Below, piece by piece: positions 54,559 to 62,684 of a stretch of 64,000 nucleotides of DNA; the stretch's first letter is position 1; each line of letters opens with the position of its first letter. Under the pieces are notes generated by a model that had not been told where the DNA came from, ran no database searches, and saw only the letters and a program-made list of their open reading frames with translations. The DNA comes from an uncultured Lachnospiraceae bacterium (GTDB taxonomy: Bacteria > Bacillota > Clostridia > Lachnospirales > Lachnospiraceae), in NCBI GenBank assembly GCA_945913255.1, contig CAMEDC010000002.1, positions 62,001-126,000 of the forward strand. Direction: 5' to 3'. The position numbers and the translations under genes were made by a program.

Positions 54559-54816
54559 TCAGCCAGGGAATTCCACCGGTGCCACAGTTGCATAACGATG
54601 AATTTCCGTTGTAAAGACATCAAACCCGATTCTTCTGCCCAAGGTGGACGGCGTTCCGTACTCGGATATGGTTTTTACAAATACCAGCATTGTCTTCCCA
54701 CATCCCGATGCTCCGAGCAATGTGGTAAAACTCCCATTTTCAATACGAAAAGTTGTATCATTGATAACCTTCTTTGTTCCAAAAGTCTTTGCTATATGTA
54801 TCATTCTGATTTCCAT
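54559..54816 (-). pseudogene. Chimeric fragment: ABC ATPase head joined in frame to iron-type permease piece
   Basis: The 85-codon frame starts like an ABC ATPase (MIHIAKTFGTKKVIND... up to the P-loop GASGCGKT) and then changes to MLVFVKTISEYGTPSTLGRRIGF...TEIHRYATVAP, the conserved cytoplasmic segment of Fe3+/spermidine-type ABC permeases. The sequence then enters the metallo-hydrolase remnant. So the ATPase has lost everything after the P-loop and the permease most of its length. It is a deletion scar of an operon. Confidence 0.72.
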
Positions 54817-54976
54817 TATTAAATCCAAGCCTCTCCCATATCAATCCTATCCCGAGAACAGCCCTGAATACGCAGAATTGTACCGTCACAAATCCCGCTT
54901 TCAGAATATTCCTGCTAATTGTAGGACAAGTCATGTAAAATCAGCTATCCTATCTCTGTAAAAAGCATGAAAAAAA

Positions 54977-55008
54977 AGCCAACTATCGTCTTCACGATAA
55001 CTGGCTTG
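54977..55008 (-). terminator. Terminator after pyrF
   Basis: AAGCCAGTTATCGT pairs with ACGATAGTTGGCTT followed by TTTTTTTC on the minus strand. Confidence 0.85.
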
Positions 55009-55053
55009 TCCCGCTGTATTACACAACAGTATCTTTATTTCACAACAGAATTT

Positions 55054-55980
55054 TTATTTCATTGCAGACGCAATATCCTCTCTCATGGCAAGTACTGCAG
55101 CCCTGGAGGCATCGGCATAACCCTTCTCTCCAAAATGAGCATACTGCTCCTGCTGATATGCCGCGATAATTCCTCTGGAAGAATTGATGATGGCGCCCAA
55201 TCCATCCTCATTGAAGAAATGAACCAGATCAGCTCCTTTGCCTCCCTGCGCACCATAGCCGGGCACCAGAATCAAGGTGTGAGGCATTACCTTTCTGAGA
55301 ATCCTGCCCTGTTCAGGGTAAGTTGCGCCGACTACCGCGCCCACATAGCTGTAGTTTCCGTTTTCCGGCATACACTCTGCACCCCATGCAGCAACCTGCT
55401 CTCCCACATGCTCGTAGAGAGGCTTTCCATCAATCAATCGATCCTGGAACTCGCCGCTGCTGGGATTGGATGTCTTTACCAGAACAAAAATACCCTTCTT
55501 TTCCTCCGCACAAACCTTCGTAAAAGGTTTCACGCCATCGGAGCCAAGGTACGGATTCACCGTGACAAAATCCTCATCAAAACCGTAATACGCCTTACTG
55601 CCCACCTGAACTTTTCCCAGATGTCCCACCGCATAAGCCTCCGATGTGGAGCCGATGTCACCACGCTTGATGTCGCCGATTACCACAAGTCCTTTTTCTT
55701 TACAGTAATCCACCGTCTTTTTAAAAGCAATCAAGCCGGGAATTCCGAACTGTTCATACATGGCAATCTGAGGTTTCACTGCGGGTACCAGATCATAGAT
55801 GGCATCCACGATTCCCTTGTTGTACTGCCAGATTGCTTCTGCAGCACCTTCCAGTGTCTCACCATACTCCGCAAAAGCATTTCTTTTGATGTACTCCGGC
55901 ACAAATTTCATCATCGGGTCAAGTCCCACCACGATGGGCGCACCCGTTTTTTTAATTTTTTCATTTAATTTGTTGATCAT
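55054..55980 (-). CDS. pyrF: Orotidine 5'-phosphate decarboxylase (type 2)
   Basis: A 308-aa TIM-barrel of the longer type 2 group. It has the early VGLDPMMKFVPEYI, the catalytic DIKRGDIGST array and the phosphate loop VPGYGAQGGKGAD. AAAGGGA lies ahead of ATG 55980. It converts OMP to UMP. It follows the three-hairpin cluster and nrdD and has its own terminator. Confidence 0.95.
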   Translation of the reverse strand: MINKLNEKIKKTGAPIVVGLDPMMKFVPEYIKRNAFAEYGETLEGAAEAIWQYNKGIVDAIYDLVPAVKPQIAMYEQFGIPGLIAFKKTVDYCKEKGLVVIGDIKRGDIGSTSEAYAVGHLGKVQVGSKAYYGFDEDFVTVNPYLGSDGVKPFTKVCAEEKKGIFVLVKTSNPSSGEFQDRLIDGKPLYEHVGEQVAAWGAECMPENGNYSYVGAVVGATYPEQGRILRKVMPHTLILVPGYGAQGGKGADLVHFFNEDGLGAIINSSRGIIAAYQQEQYAHFGEKGYADASRAAVLAMREDIASAMK

Positions 55981-55995
55981 ATTGATTCTTTTCCC

Positions 55996-56098
55996 TTTCA
56001 CGGGCAGCCGTGAAAACCCTTCGGCTTTTCGCGGTCGCTTCGCTCGCGAAATAATATGCAGGCGGCCGCCGGAGCAAGCTCCGCATCCGCTTGCATAT
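55996..56098. repeat. Cluster of three hairpins between nrdD and pyrF (REP-like)
   Basis: Three GC-rich palindromes stand in a row: TTTCACGG/CCGTGAAA at 55996-56014, TTTCGCG/CGCGAAA at 56027-56051 and ATATGCA/TGCATAT with inner GCGG/CCGC at 56054-56098. The base composition is higher in GC than the flanks. It looks like a repetitive extragenic element; I cannot verify other copies from one window. Confidence 0.55.
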
Positions 56099-56124
56099 CA
56101 TCTTGGCTCTGCCCTTTGCGTACA

Positions 56125-58512
56125 TTATACCAAGGCCGTATGCAGCTGGTCAACGTACTTTTTGATATTGGAAGCATTGACATACTTTTTCTGACTGTCA
56201 CCGTCCACGACTACAAGGGTAGGCGCCTGCATGACACCATAACGCGCCGCCAGTTCCATGTTTTCCTCAGCATCAATCGCCACGTAAGGAATCTCTTTCA
56301 GATACTCTTTCGCAAGCTTGCAGTTAGGGCAGGTCTTTGTGGTAAACAGATACCGGATATTGGCAGGCTGCTCCACCTCTACCTTTACATCTTCCGCAAA
56401 ATCCGAAAGTTTTACCACACTTCTGGTGGGACGCTTCAGCACGGAATGCTCCACATCGTACTCGGTGCGGTTTGCATATTCCTGCAGCTTTCCGTCATTC
56501 CAGTTCTGTACGGGACGGTAATAACCTGTGATACGGCTGTAAACCTCCGTAGGTGCTCCGCAATGCGGGCATACTCTTACTTCTCCCGCAAGATAACCAT
56601 GTGCCTTACAGATAGAATAGGTAGGAGAAAGCGTATAATACGGCAGCTTATAATTTTGTGCAATGGTACGCACCAGCGATGCCGCCGCCTTCCAGTCGGG
56701 CAGTTTTTCTCCCAGGAACGCATGGAATACCGTTCCCGAAGTATACAGAGTCTGCAGTTCATCCTGGATGTCAAGGGCGTCAAAAATATCCGTGGTATAG
56801 TCAACCGGCAGATGAGAAGAATTGGTATAGTACGGAGTATCGCCCGGTTTGCCTGCGGTTTTGATTGCAGGCCATTTCTTTTTATCATGCTTTGCCAGAC
56901 GGTAGGTCGTACTCTCGGCCGGAGTTGCCTCCAGATTATACAGGTCACCATACTGCTCCTGGTAGTCAGAAAGCCTCTCACGCATATGGTTCAGAACCTT
57001 TTTGGCAAAGGCCTGTGTCTTCTCACTTGTCATGTCTGCCCTGAGCCAGTTTGCATTTAATCCCACCTCATTCATGCCGATCAGACCGATGGTGGAAAAA
57101 TGGTTGTCAAAGGAACCAAGATACCGCTTGGTATAGGGATACAGCCCCTCTTCCAACAGTTTGGAAATAACGCCTCTCTTAATCTTTAAGGAGCGTGCGG
57201 CAATGTCCATCATGTGATTCAGTCTGGCAAAAAACTCATCCTCATTTGCGGAAAGATATGCAATTCTGGGCAGATTGATGGTGACAACACCAACGCTGCC
57301 GGTGCTCTCTCCTGAACCGAAGAAACCGCCTGTCTTCTTTCTCAGTTCACGCAGGTCAAGGCGAAGGCGACAGCACATACTGCGCACATCGCTGGGCTGC
57401 ATATCGGAATTGATATAATTGGAAAAATACGGGGTGCCGTATTTCGCAGTCATTTCAAACAGAAGCCGGTTGTTTTCTGTGTCGGACCAGTCAAAATCTC
57501 TTGTAATGGAATAAGTGGGAATGGGATACTGGAAGCCTCTGCCGTTGGCATCGCCTTCAATCATGGTTTCAATGAAGGCTTTGTTTACCATATCCATCTC
57601 CTTCTTACAGTCCTTGTACTTAAAATCCATCTCCTTACCGCCGACAATTGCCGGAAGCTCTGCCAAATCGTCAGGAACCGTCCAGTCCAGAGTAATATTG
57701 GAAAAAGGCGCCTGCGTTCCCCAGCGGCTGGGAGTATTTACACCGTAGATGAATGCCTCAATACACTTCTTTACCTCATCGTAGCTTAAGTTGTCCACTT
57801 TTACGAAGGGAGCAAGATAGGTATCAAAAGATGAAAACGCCTGGGCACCTGCCCATTCGTTCTGCATGATTCCAAGGAAATTGACCATCTGGTTGCAGAG
57901 TACGGAAAGATGTCTCGCAGGTGCGGAAGTTATCTTTCCCGTAATGCCGCCAAGTCCTTCCTGAATCAGCTGCTTTAAGGACCAGCCTGCGCAATAACCG
58001 GTCAGCATGGAGAGGTCATGAATATGAATATCCGCGTTTCTGTGCGCCTCTGCAATTTCCTCGTCATAAATTTCAGAAAGCCAGTAATTTGCGGTAACAG
58101 CGCCGGAATTGCTCAGGATAAGACCACCCACGGAGTAGGTGACGGTGGAATTCTCCTTTACACGCCAGTCCTCCACCTTGACGTAACCGTTCACAACTTC
58201 CTTATAGTCCAAAATGGTTGAAGTCATGGTTCGCATCTTTTCACGCTGCTTGCGGTACAGAATATACGCCTTTGCAACTTCTTCGTAACCAGCCTGTCCC
58301 AGCACACGTTCCACACTGTCCTGAATGTCCTCCACATGAACGGCATCTTCCTTCACCTTATCCTGAAAATCCGCAGTCACACGGAGTGCCAGCAAATCGA
58401 TGATGTCATTGGTATAGCTCATCTGTGTGGCAGTAAATGCCTTCATAATCGCATCATTGATTTTCGTCAGTGTAAAATCTGCTTTTTCCCCATTTCTCTT
58501 GATGACCTGCAT
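56125..58512 (-). CDS. nrdD: Anaerobic ribonucleoside-triphosphate reductase with C-terminal thioredoxin-like domain
   Basis: A 795-aa enzyme that makes dNTPs in anaerobes. An ATP-cone (VIKRNGEKADFTLTKIN) opens the protein; the glycyl radical motif RITGYYRPVQ is near residue 685, with zinc-binding Cys (CKAHG...CPHCG) before it. A separate domain of about 75 residues at the end (FTTKTCPNCKLAKEYL ... APTLVVVD) is a glutaredoxin/thioredoxin fold with a CPNC site, perhaps the built-in reductant. The activase nrdG is not adjacent. Two NrdR-type boxes and a promoter are upstream. Confidence 0.96.
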   Translation of the reverse strand: MQVIKRNGEKADFTLTKINDAIMKAFTATQMSYTNDIIDLLALRVTADFQDKVKEDAVHVEDIQDSVERVLGQAGYEEVAKAYILYRKQREKMRTMTSTILDYKEVVNGYVKVEDWRVKENSTVTYSVGGLILSNSGAVTANYWLSEIYDEEIAEAHRNADIHIHDLSMLTGYCAGWSLKQLIQEGLGGITGKITSAPARHLSVLCNQMVNFLGIMQNEWAGAQAFSSFDTYLAPFVKVDNLSYDEVKKCIEAFIYGVNTPSRWGTQAPFSNITLDWTVPDDLAELPAIVGGKEMDFKYKDCKKEMDMVNKAFIETMIEGDANGRGFQYPIPTYSITRDFDWSDTENNRLLFEMTAKYGTPYFSNYINSDMQPSDVRSMCCRLRLDLRELRKKTGGFFGSGESTGSVGVVTINLPRIAYLSANEDEFFARLNHMMDIAARSLKIKRGVISKLLEEGLYPYTKRYLGSFDNHFSTIGLIGMNEVGLNANWLRADMTSEKTQAFAKKVLNHMRERLSDYQEQYGDLYNLEATPAESTTYRLAKHDKKKWPAIKTAGKPGDTPYYTNSSHLPVDYTTDIFDALDIQDELQTLYTSGTVFHAFLGEKLPDWKAAASLVRTIAQNYKLPYYTLSPTYSICKAHGYLAGEVRVCPHCGAPTEVYSRITGYYRPVQNWNDGKLQEYANRTEYDVEHSVLKRPTRSVVKLSDFAEDVKVEVEQPANIRYLFTTKTCPNCKLAKEYLKEIPYVAIDAEENMELAARYGVMQAPTLVVVDGDSQKKYVNASNIKKYVDQLHTALV

Positions 58513-58566
58513 GCCAAAAACCTCCCCTTTTCTTCAGACACTGTCTGTGCCCCGCAATTATTTTTT

Positions 58567-58595
58567 ATGATAACATCTGCCCGTTCAAAAGTCAA
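58567..58595 (-). promoter_or_regulatory. Promoter of nrdD
   Basis: TTGACT (58590-58595), 17-nt spacer, TATCAT (58567-58572), minus strand. Confidence 0.7.
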
Positions 58596-58602
58596 CGCAG
58601 AT

Positions 58603-58649
58603 ACACAAGATATTGTAGTTTAGTTTGTATTCAATACATATATTATGTG
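58603..58649. promoter_or_regulatory. Tandem NrdR boxes upstream of nrdD
   Basis: ACACAAGATATTGTAG at 58603-58618 and ATACATATATTATGTG at 58634-58649 resemble the ACAC-WATATNT-type NrdR box. Their centres are 31 bp apart, three helical turns, as usual for the two boxes bound by the NrdR repressor, and both lie directly upstream of the -35 box. Confidence 0.65.
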
Positions 58650-58856
58650 ATTCTATTCCTTTTGTTGCGGCAATAGCGACAATTCCGGTAATACGTCCTT
58701 CCCTCTCGCATATTTTAGTTTTTATAAATTATTCGCTTTTTCATTTTCATTTTTATTGTATTAGTAAAATTGGATTTTACAAAATCGGAAATACTATAAA
58801 ATAGGAACTATCTGCATGAATCGATTATAACATGGAACAGAAAGGAGGGCTCAAAT

Positions 58857-59207
58857 TTGGAACATGTCGGACAAATACTTGCAAATCTGCGCAAAGAAAG
58901 AGGGCTTGCCCAAAAAGAGCTCGCCCTTCTGCTGAATCTTTCCATCGGTACCATTTCCAACTATGAAAACGGTATCCATTTTCCTGATTTAAGTACACTC
59001 TGTAAGCTGGCTGATTTCTACGGCGTCACCACAGATTATCTTCTGGGAAGAACTGATTACCGCTTCGATCCCAAAACGCTGAACCGCCGTGTGACAGCAG
59101 ACTACACCGTCCTCGACATCGTTGACACGGTGCTGGCCTGTGAAAAAACAAACCGCATTGAGAATCTGATGGAATATGCACGTTTTCTGAGCAGTCAACC
59201 GGATTAA
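58857..59207 (+). CDS. XRE-family (HTH_3) transcriptional regulator
   Basis: A 116-aa regulator. Residues 1-65 form a lambda-Cro-type HTH (ILANLRKERGLAQKELALLLNLSIGTISNYENGIHFPDLSTLCKLADFY). The C-terminal helix set is about 45 residues with no known sensing domain. The start is TTG 58857, fixed by AAAGGAGG eight nt upstream. It is divergent from nrdD; the gap of 344 bp is AT-rich and holds the nrd boxes and, in its right half, no element I can firmly assign. Target unknown. Confidence 0.88.
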   Translation: MEHVGQILANLRKERGLAQKELALLLNLSIGTISNYENGIHFPDLSTLCKLADFYGVTTDYLLGRTDYRFDPKTLNRRVTADYTVLDIVDTVLACEKTNRIENLMEYARFLSSQPD

Positions 59208-59221
59208 TCCACTGTCAAAAG

Positions 59222-60277
59222 CTATCTCGTGGAAAGGAATCCGTACTCTCTCCTCGCCTGCTCATCATCCGGATAATTTGCCAGATATTGCGTTAACAGC
59301 GCATATGCCTGCTTATATTCTCCCAGATATTCATACGCAACCACCTCATTAAAAGACAGGGACTGCTGCATGGCGCTGTCCCCCAGCTGCATACCTGCCT
59401 GAAACGCATCCAGCGCTTTCTGATATTCTCCCTTTGCCATCTCACAAAGACCCAACTGATTATAAATCTCCGCATTTCCCGAATATTTGCTCAGATAACT
59501 GTTGTATACATTCGCTGCATAGTTGTAGTCTCCGGTTGCCTCATAAGAGCGACCCAGATAAAGATAGCTTCTGGCTCCGCCCTTCTCCCTGGCGTCTTCC
59601 AGTGCCAGATATGCCTTCTGATACTCCCCGAGATAATAATAAATGCGTCCGATACAGTAATTGTCCATCTGTTTGCTGCCGGACTCCAGTGCCGCCTGCA
59701 GATAAGCTTTGCCCACTTCCTGATAGCCGTAAAAGTCCAGCACCTCGTAAATTTCAATCAACCTGTCATAATTCGCAGAATCCATGGCAATGACCCTGTC
59801 AAAATCCTCTTTTGCACCATCAAATTTTCCCAGGCTGATACGGGCATTTCCGCGCAGGAAATAAGCATCTTCCTCTTCCGGGCGAAGTGCAAGAATATTG
59901 TTGTAAATTACTTCCGCTGCCGCATAATCTCCCTGTTTTGCGTAAGCGGCAGCAAGATAATAATTCAAATCAAAATCCACATTTTCTATCAGACCGTTAC
60001 TTCCCTGAAGTGCTGTTTCAAACGCGGCTGCTGCCTGTTCATAATCCGTAAGTCCCATGTAGGCAATCCCTCTGGAACGATTAATCAGCCTTTCATTCTC
60101 TCCGGCCTCTTCCGCAGCATCCAATTCTGCCAATGCACCCGAATAATCCATCGCCTGAATCATGACAGTTGCATTCGCAATCTTCTCCTCCGTCTCTCCG
60201 CAGCCGGCAAGTATCCCCATCAGAAATATGCCGACAGCCAGATATTTTCCTCTTTTTCCAATTTCTCTCAGCGCCAT
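59222..60277 (-). CDS. TPR-repeat lipoprotein
   Basis: A 351-aa lipoprotein with a short signal peptide and lipobox LAGC, followed by about eight tetratricopeptide repeats (for example DYSGALAELDAAEEAGEN, DYEQAAAAFETALQGSN, EYQKALDAFQAGMQLGD). TPRs bind other proteins, so it probably acts as a surface assembly or scaffold factor. ATG 60277 is chosen since the longer frame before it has no signal; the ribosome site is weak (AAGGA 12 or more nt away). It follows mscL by 40 bp. Confidence 0.82.
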   Translation of the reverse strand: MALREIGKRGKYLAVGIFLMGILAGCGETEEKIANATVMIQAMDYSGALAELDAAEEAGENERLINRSRGIAYMGLTDYEQAAAAFETALQGSNGLIENVDFDLNYYLAAAYAKQGDYAAAEVIYNNILALRPEEEDAYFLRGNARISLGKFDGAKEDFDRVIAMDSANYDRLIEIYEVLDFYGYQEVGKAYLQAALESGSKQMDNYCIGRIYYYLGEYQKAYLALEDAREKGGARSYLYLGRSYEATGDYNYAANVYNSYLSKYSGNAEIYNQLGLCEMAKGEYQKALDAFQAGMQLGDSAMQQSLSFNEVVAYEYLGEYKQAYALLTQYLANYPDDEQARREYGFLSTR

Positions 60278-60317
60278 ATGAAGCCCATTTCCTTCCGCTC
60301 TGTGTGTACCTTGTACC

Positions 60318-60764
60318 TTACTTTGTCCCCTCCAGCTGTGAAGTACAATGAGGACATCTTGTCGCGTCAATGGCAATTTCACTCTTACAAAATGGACATT
60401 TCTTCGTTGTAGGTGCCGCCGGCTTCTCTTCCTTTTTGTTGAACTTCTCATTCAATTTGTTTAATGCCTTAATCAGGCAGAAAATAACAAGTGCGGTAAT
60501 CAGAAAATTCAGGACTGCCGTAATAAAATTACCATAAGCCAGAACAGGTGCACCCTCTCCACTGCCCAGTTTCACTGACAGATTGGAGAAATCAATTCCT
60601 CCGAAAATTCCCAGAATCGGTGTAAGAATATCCTGATTCAGAGAAGTCACGATGGAGGTAAACGCACCGCCGACAATCACACCGACTGCCATATCCATCA
60701 CGTTCCCGCGCGTGATAAATTTTTTGAATTCAGCAATAAATCCTTTTCCTTTTTCCTTGCTCAT
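60318..60764 (-). CDS. mscL: Large-conductance mechanosensitive channel MscL with zinc-ribbon tail
   Basis: A 148-aa channel that opens under osmotic downshock. The family start FKKFITRGNVMDMAVGVIVGGAF is present, followed by the periplasmic loop and second helix. After the cytoplasmic helix there is an added zinc-ribbon-like end (CPFC...CPHC, from about residue 120). It starts 1 nt after the stop of a 48-aa ORF, so it is probably translationally coupled. Confidence 0.93.
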   Translation of the reverse strand: MSKEKGKGFIAEFKKFITRGNVMDMAVGVIVGGAFTSIVTSLNQDILTPILGIFGGIDFSNLSVKLGSGEGAPVLAYGNFITAVLNFLITALVIFCLIKALNKLNEKFNKKEEKPAAPTTKKCPFCKSEIAIDATRCPHCTSQLEGTK

Positions 60765-60765
60765 C

Positions 60766-60912
60766 TTAATTCAATCCTTTCCGCAGTTTTCCAATGTAAT
60801 CCATACAGTCTTCCATACCACCATTCGAGTAGTTGGAAATATCTTTCCGGTCTTTGTTTATCATACAGTCTGTCAGTAAAAACACCTGCATTCCCAGAGT
60901 TTCCGCCACCAT
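60766..60912 (-). CDS. Candidate 48-aa protein translationally coupled to mscL
   Basis: ATG 60912 is preceded by GGAGGAT and opens a 48-codon frame (MVAETLGMQVFLLTDCMINKD...) that stops with TAA one nucleotide before the mscL ATG. A strong promoter is just upstream (60935-60963). GGAGG is only two nt from this ATG; the next GTG codon gives better spacing. The mscL ribosome site (AAAGGA) lies inside the last codons, which is the layout of translational coupling. I do not recognise the protein; it is acidic in the middle and Lys-rich at the end. Confidence 0.55.
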   Translation of the reverse strand: MVAETLGMQVFLLTDCMINKDRKDISNYSNGGMEDCMDYIGKLRKGLN

Positions 60913-60934
60913 ATCCTCCAAAAAGAATAATTTT

Positions 60935-60963
60935 ATTATAGCCGCTGACAGGCCGGAAGTCAA
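60935..60963 (-). promoter_or_regulatory. Strong promoter of the small ORF-mscL unit
   Basis: TTGACT (60958-60963), 17-nt spacer, TATAAT (60935-60940), minus strand. Confidence 0.75.
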
Positions 60964-61018
60964 TCAATGAAAGACAAGGTCTTCTCCATGTGCAGGACAG
61001 GATTCGCAGCAGTTATTC

Positions 61019-61047
61019 TTGCCCGCCGATTCAATTTGCGCTATACT
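61019..61047 (+). promoter_or_regulatory. Predicted promoter of the DUF4317 gene
   Basis: TTGCCC (61019-61024), 17-nt spacer, TATACT (61042-61047). Confidence 0.6.
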
Positions 61048-61098
61048 AAAGATTAATTTCGGGCATTCGCCCTATCGCAAAAGAAAGAGGTAACACAT

Positions 61099-62253
61099 AT
61101 GCAAAAACAGGAAATCTCCGAAATCAAGAAACTGCTCACCCAGAAAAACTGCTCCATCACCCGCATCTGCGGCTGCTATGTGGACGGGGAAAAGAATAAG
61201 AAGACGGAATTCAAGCAGGCTTTTCTGGCTCTTCCGGAAGAAGAAATGTTCAAATATTTTGAAATTTTGAGAAAAACCTTATCCGGGACTCTCGGGAAAA
61301 ACCTGATGACTCTGGAATTCCCCATAAAATCCGAAGAACCCGGCGGCACCCAGGAATTTCTTCTCCGCCTCAGGGACAGCAAGCTCAAGGATGATGCCCT
61401 GCTGGATGAATACTATGATAAAATTATTGCCAACTATGAATATGTGGGAAATTACCTGATTCTGGTGATTCACGATGTCTATGACGTACCCGGAAAGACC
61501 TCCGACGGTATCGAAATGGAGGATGCTTCCGATGAAATTTATGAGTACATACTGACCTGTATCTGTCCCGTTGAACTCTCCAAGCCCGGGCTTTCCTACA
61601 ACCCGGAGGAAAATGCCTTTCAGAACCGCATCCGCGACTGGGTTGTAACACTGCCGGAAACCGGATATCTGTTCCCTGCCTTCAACGACCGCAGCAGTGA
61701 TATTCACAGCGCTCTCTACTATTCAAAAGACCCGGAGGATTTAAAAGAAGGCTTTGTTGCGGAGGTACTGGGCTGTCCTCTTCCTCTCTCCGCAGGCGGT
61801 CAGAAGGAAACGTTCCAGGCTCTGATTGAGGAAACTCTTGGAGAAGACTGTGACATTGAGGTGGTAAAAAACATCCACGATAAACTCACGGAAATGGTTG
61901 AAGAGCACAAGGAAGAACCGGAGCCTCTGGTACTTGCCAAAAATGAAGTCAAGACTATTTTCGCAGACAGCGGTGTGTCCAATGAAAAACTGGAAGAGTT
62001 TGACAAATATTATGATGAAACCGCAGGAGAAACCACCTCTCTTCTCGCAAGTAACGTCATGAATACAAGAACTTTTGAGGTCAAAACCCCCGATGTGGTC
62101 ATCAAGGTGAATCCCGAGCGCACCGACCTGATTGAAACGAGAAATATCGGCGGCAGGGAATGCCTTGTTATTGAACTCGGCGGAAATGTCGTGGTAAATG
62201 GCATCACAGTGCGCGCCGGTGCTACGGATGAGAATGAAGAGACCGAAGTCTGA
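61099..62253 (+). CDS. DUF4317-family protein, function unknown
   Basis: A 384-aa soluble protein with no signal or membrane segment, found widely in Lachnospiraceae (DUF4317 type). Features: an N-terminal EISEIKKLLTQKNCSITRICGCYVDG, a middle domain (KPGLSYNPEENAFQNRIRDW), and a C-terminal FEVKTPDVVIKVNPERTDLIE. The last about 60 residues look beta-rich. AGAGG precedes ATG 61099. No known enzyme motif. It ends just before the cobalamin riboswitch. Confidence 0.85.
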   Translation: MQKQEISEIKKLLTQKNCSITRICGCYVDGEKNKKTEFKQAFLALPEEEMFKYFEILRKTLSGTLGKNLMTLEFPIKSEEPGGTQEFLLRLRDSKLKDDALLDEYYDKIIANYEYVGNYLILVIHDVYDVPGKTSDGIEMEDASDEIYEYILTCICPVELSKPGLSYNPEENAFQNRIRDWVVTLPETGYLFPAFNDRSSDIHSALYYSKDPEDLKEGFVAEVLGCPLPLSAGGQKETFQALIEETLGEDCDIEVVKNIHDKLTEMVEEHKEEPEPLVLAKNEVKTIFADSGVSNEKLEEFDKYYDETAGETTSLLASNVMNTRTFEVKTPDVVIKVNPERTDLIETRNIGGRECLVIELGGNVVVNGITVRAGATDENEETEV

Positions 62254-62275
62254 CAACCGGTTTGCAAATTTACTA

Positions 62276-62304
62276 TTGCGTTCCGTGTTAACTTGTGCTA
62301 GACT
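62276..62304 (+). promoter_or_regulatory. Promoter of the cobalamin-regulated operon
   Basis: TTGCGT (62276-62281), 17-nt spacer, TAGACT (62299-62304), about 30 nt before the aptamer. Confidence 0.65.
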
Positions 62305-62334
62305 GATTTGCGGTCGAATTAAATAAGAAAAACA

Positions 62335-62500
62335 ACAGGTGTCAGATACTTCCTGTAGGAAGATGGATCTGGTGAAAAGGGAAACAGGTGTGAATCCTGT
62401 ACGAACTCGTCACTGTATTTAGGGAGTTTTCATCAATATGTCACTGGGCAACCGGGAAGACGATGAAAACGATGAACTATAAGCCAGGAGACCTGCCTGC
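62335..62500 (+). promoter_or_regulatory. Cobalamin (B12) riboswitch
   Basis: The family's conserved parts are present in order: ACAGGTG near 62335, GGGAAACAGGTGTGAATCCTGT with CACTGT near 62379-62415, and the B12-box-like AAGCCAGGAGACCTGCC at 62480-62496. Together with the terminator at 62579-62615 this gives a B12-repressed switch for the downstream genes. Confidence 0.92.
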
Positions 62501-62578
62501 TGTTGTACGGGAGCTTCGGTTCCGGCCTACGAGTAACTGGGAGTACACAAGTTTCAGACATGCAAGGATTGTCTATAC

Positions 62579-62615
62579 TCCCTTTTTGCCTTTTCAGGTA
62601 AAAAGGGATTTTTTT
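62579..62615 (+). terminator. Riboswitch terminator of the cobalamin operon
   Basis: CCCTTTTTGCC and GGTAAAAAGGG form a stem followed by ATTTTTTTG. It is 70 bp before the ATG. Confidence 0.8.
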
Positions 62616-62684
62616 GTCCTGCCTGCATCCGCTTGCGTAAAACCCGGAAGCTCCAAAGACTTTAATAGAAAAGAGGAAAAAAAC

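Noticed and set aside
58700..58856. A promoter for the XRE gene in the right half of the nrdD-XRE gap
   Set aside because: The AT-rich sequence offers TATAAA-like boxes but no -35 partner at good spacing, so I did not annotate it.
60278..60451. A 58-codon extension of the TPR lipoprotein
   Set aside because: It overlaps the mscL end and destroys the signal peptide and lipobox at the true N-terminus.
62463..62684. N-terminal extension of the DUF4430 gene from 62463
   Set aside because: It runs through the cobalamin riboswitch and terminator. The ATG at 62685 has an AGAGG site and starts right before the membrane helix.
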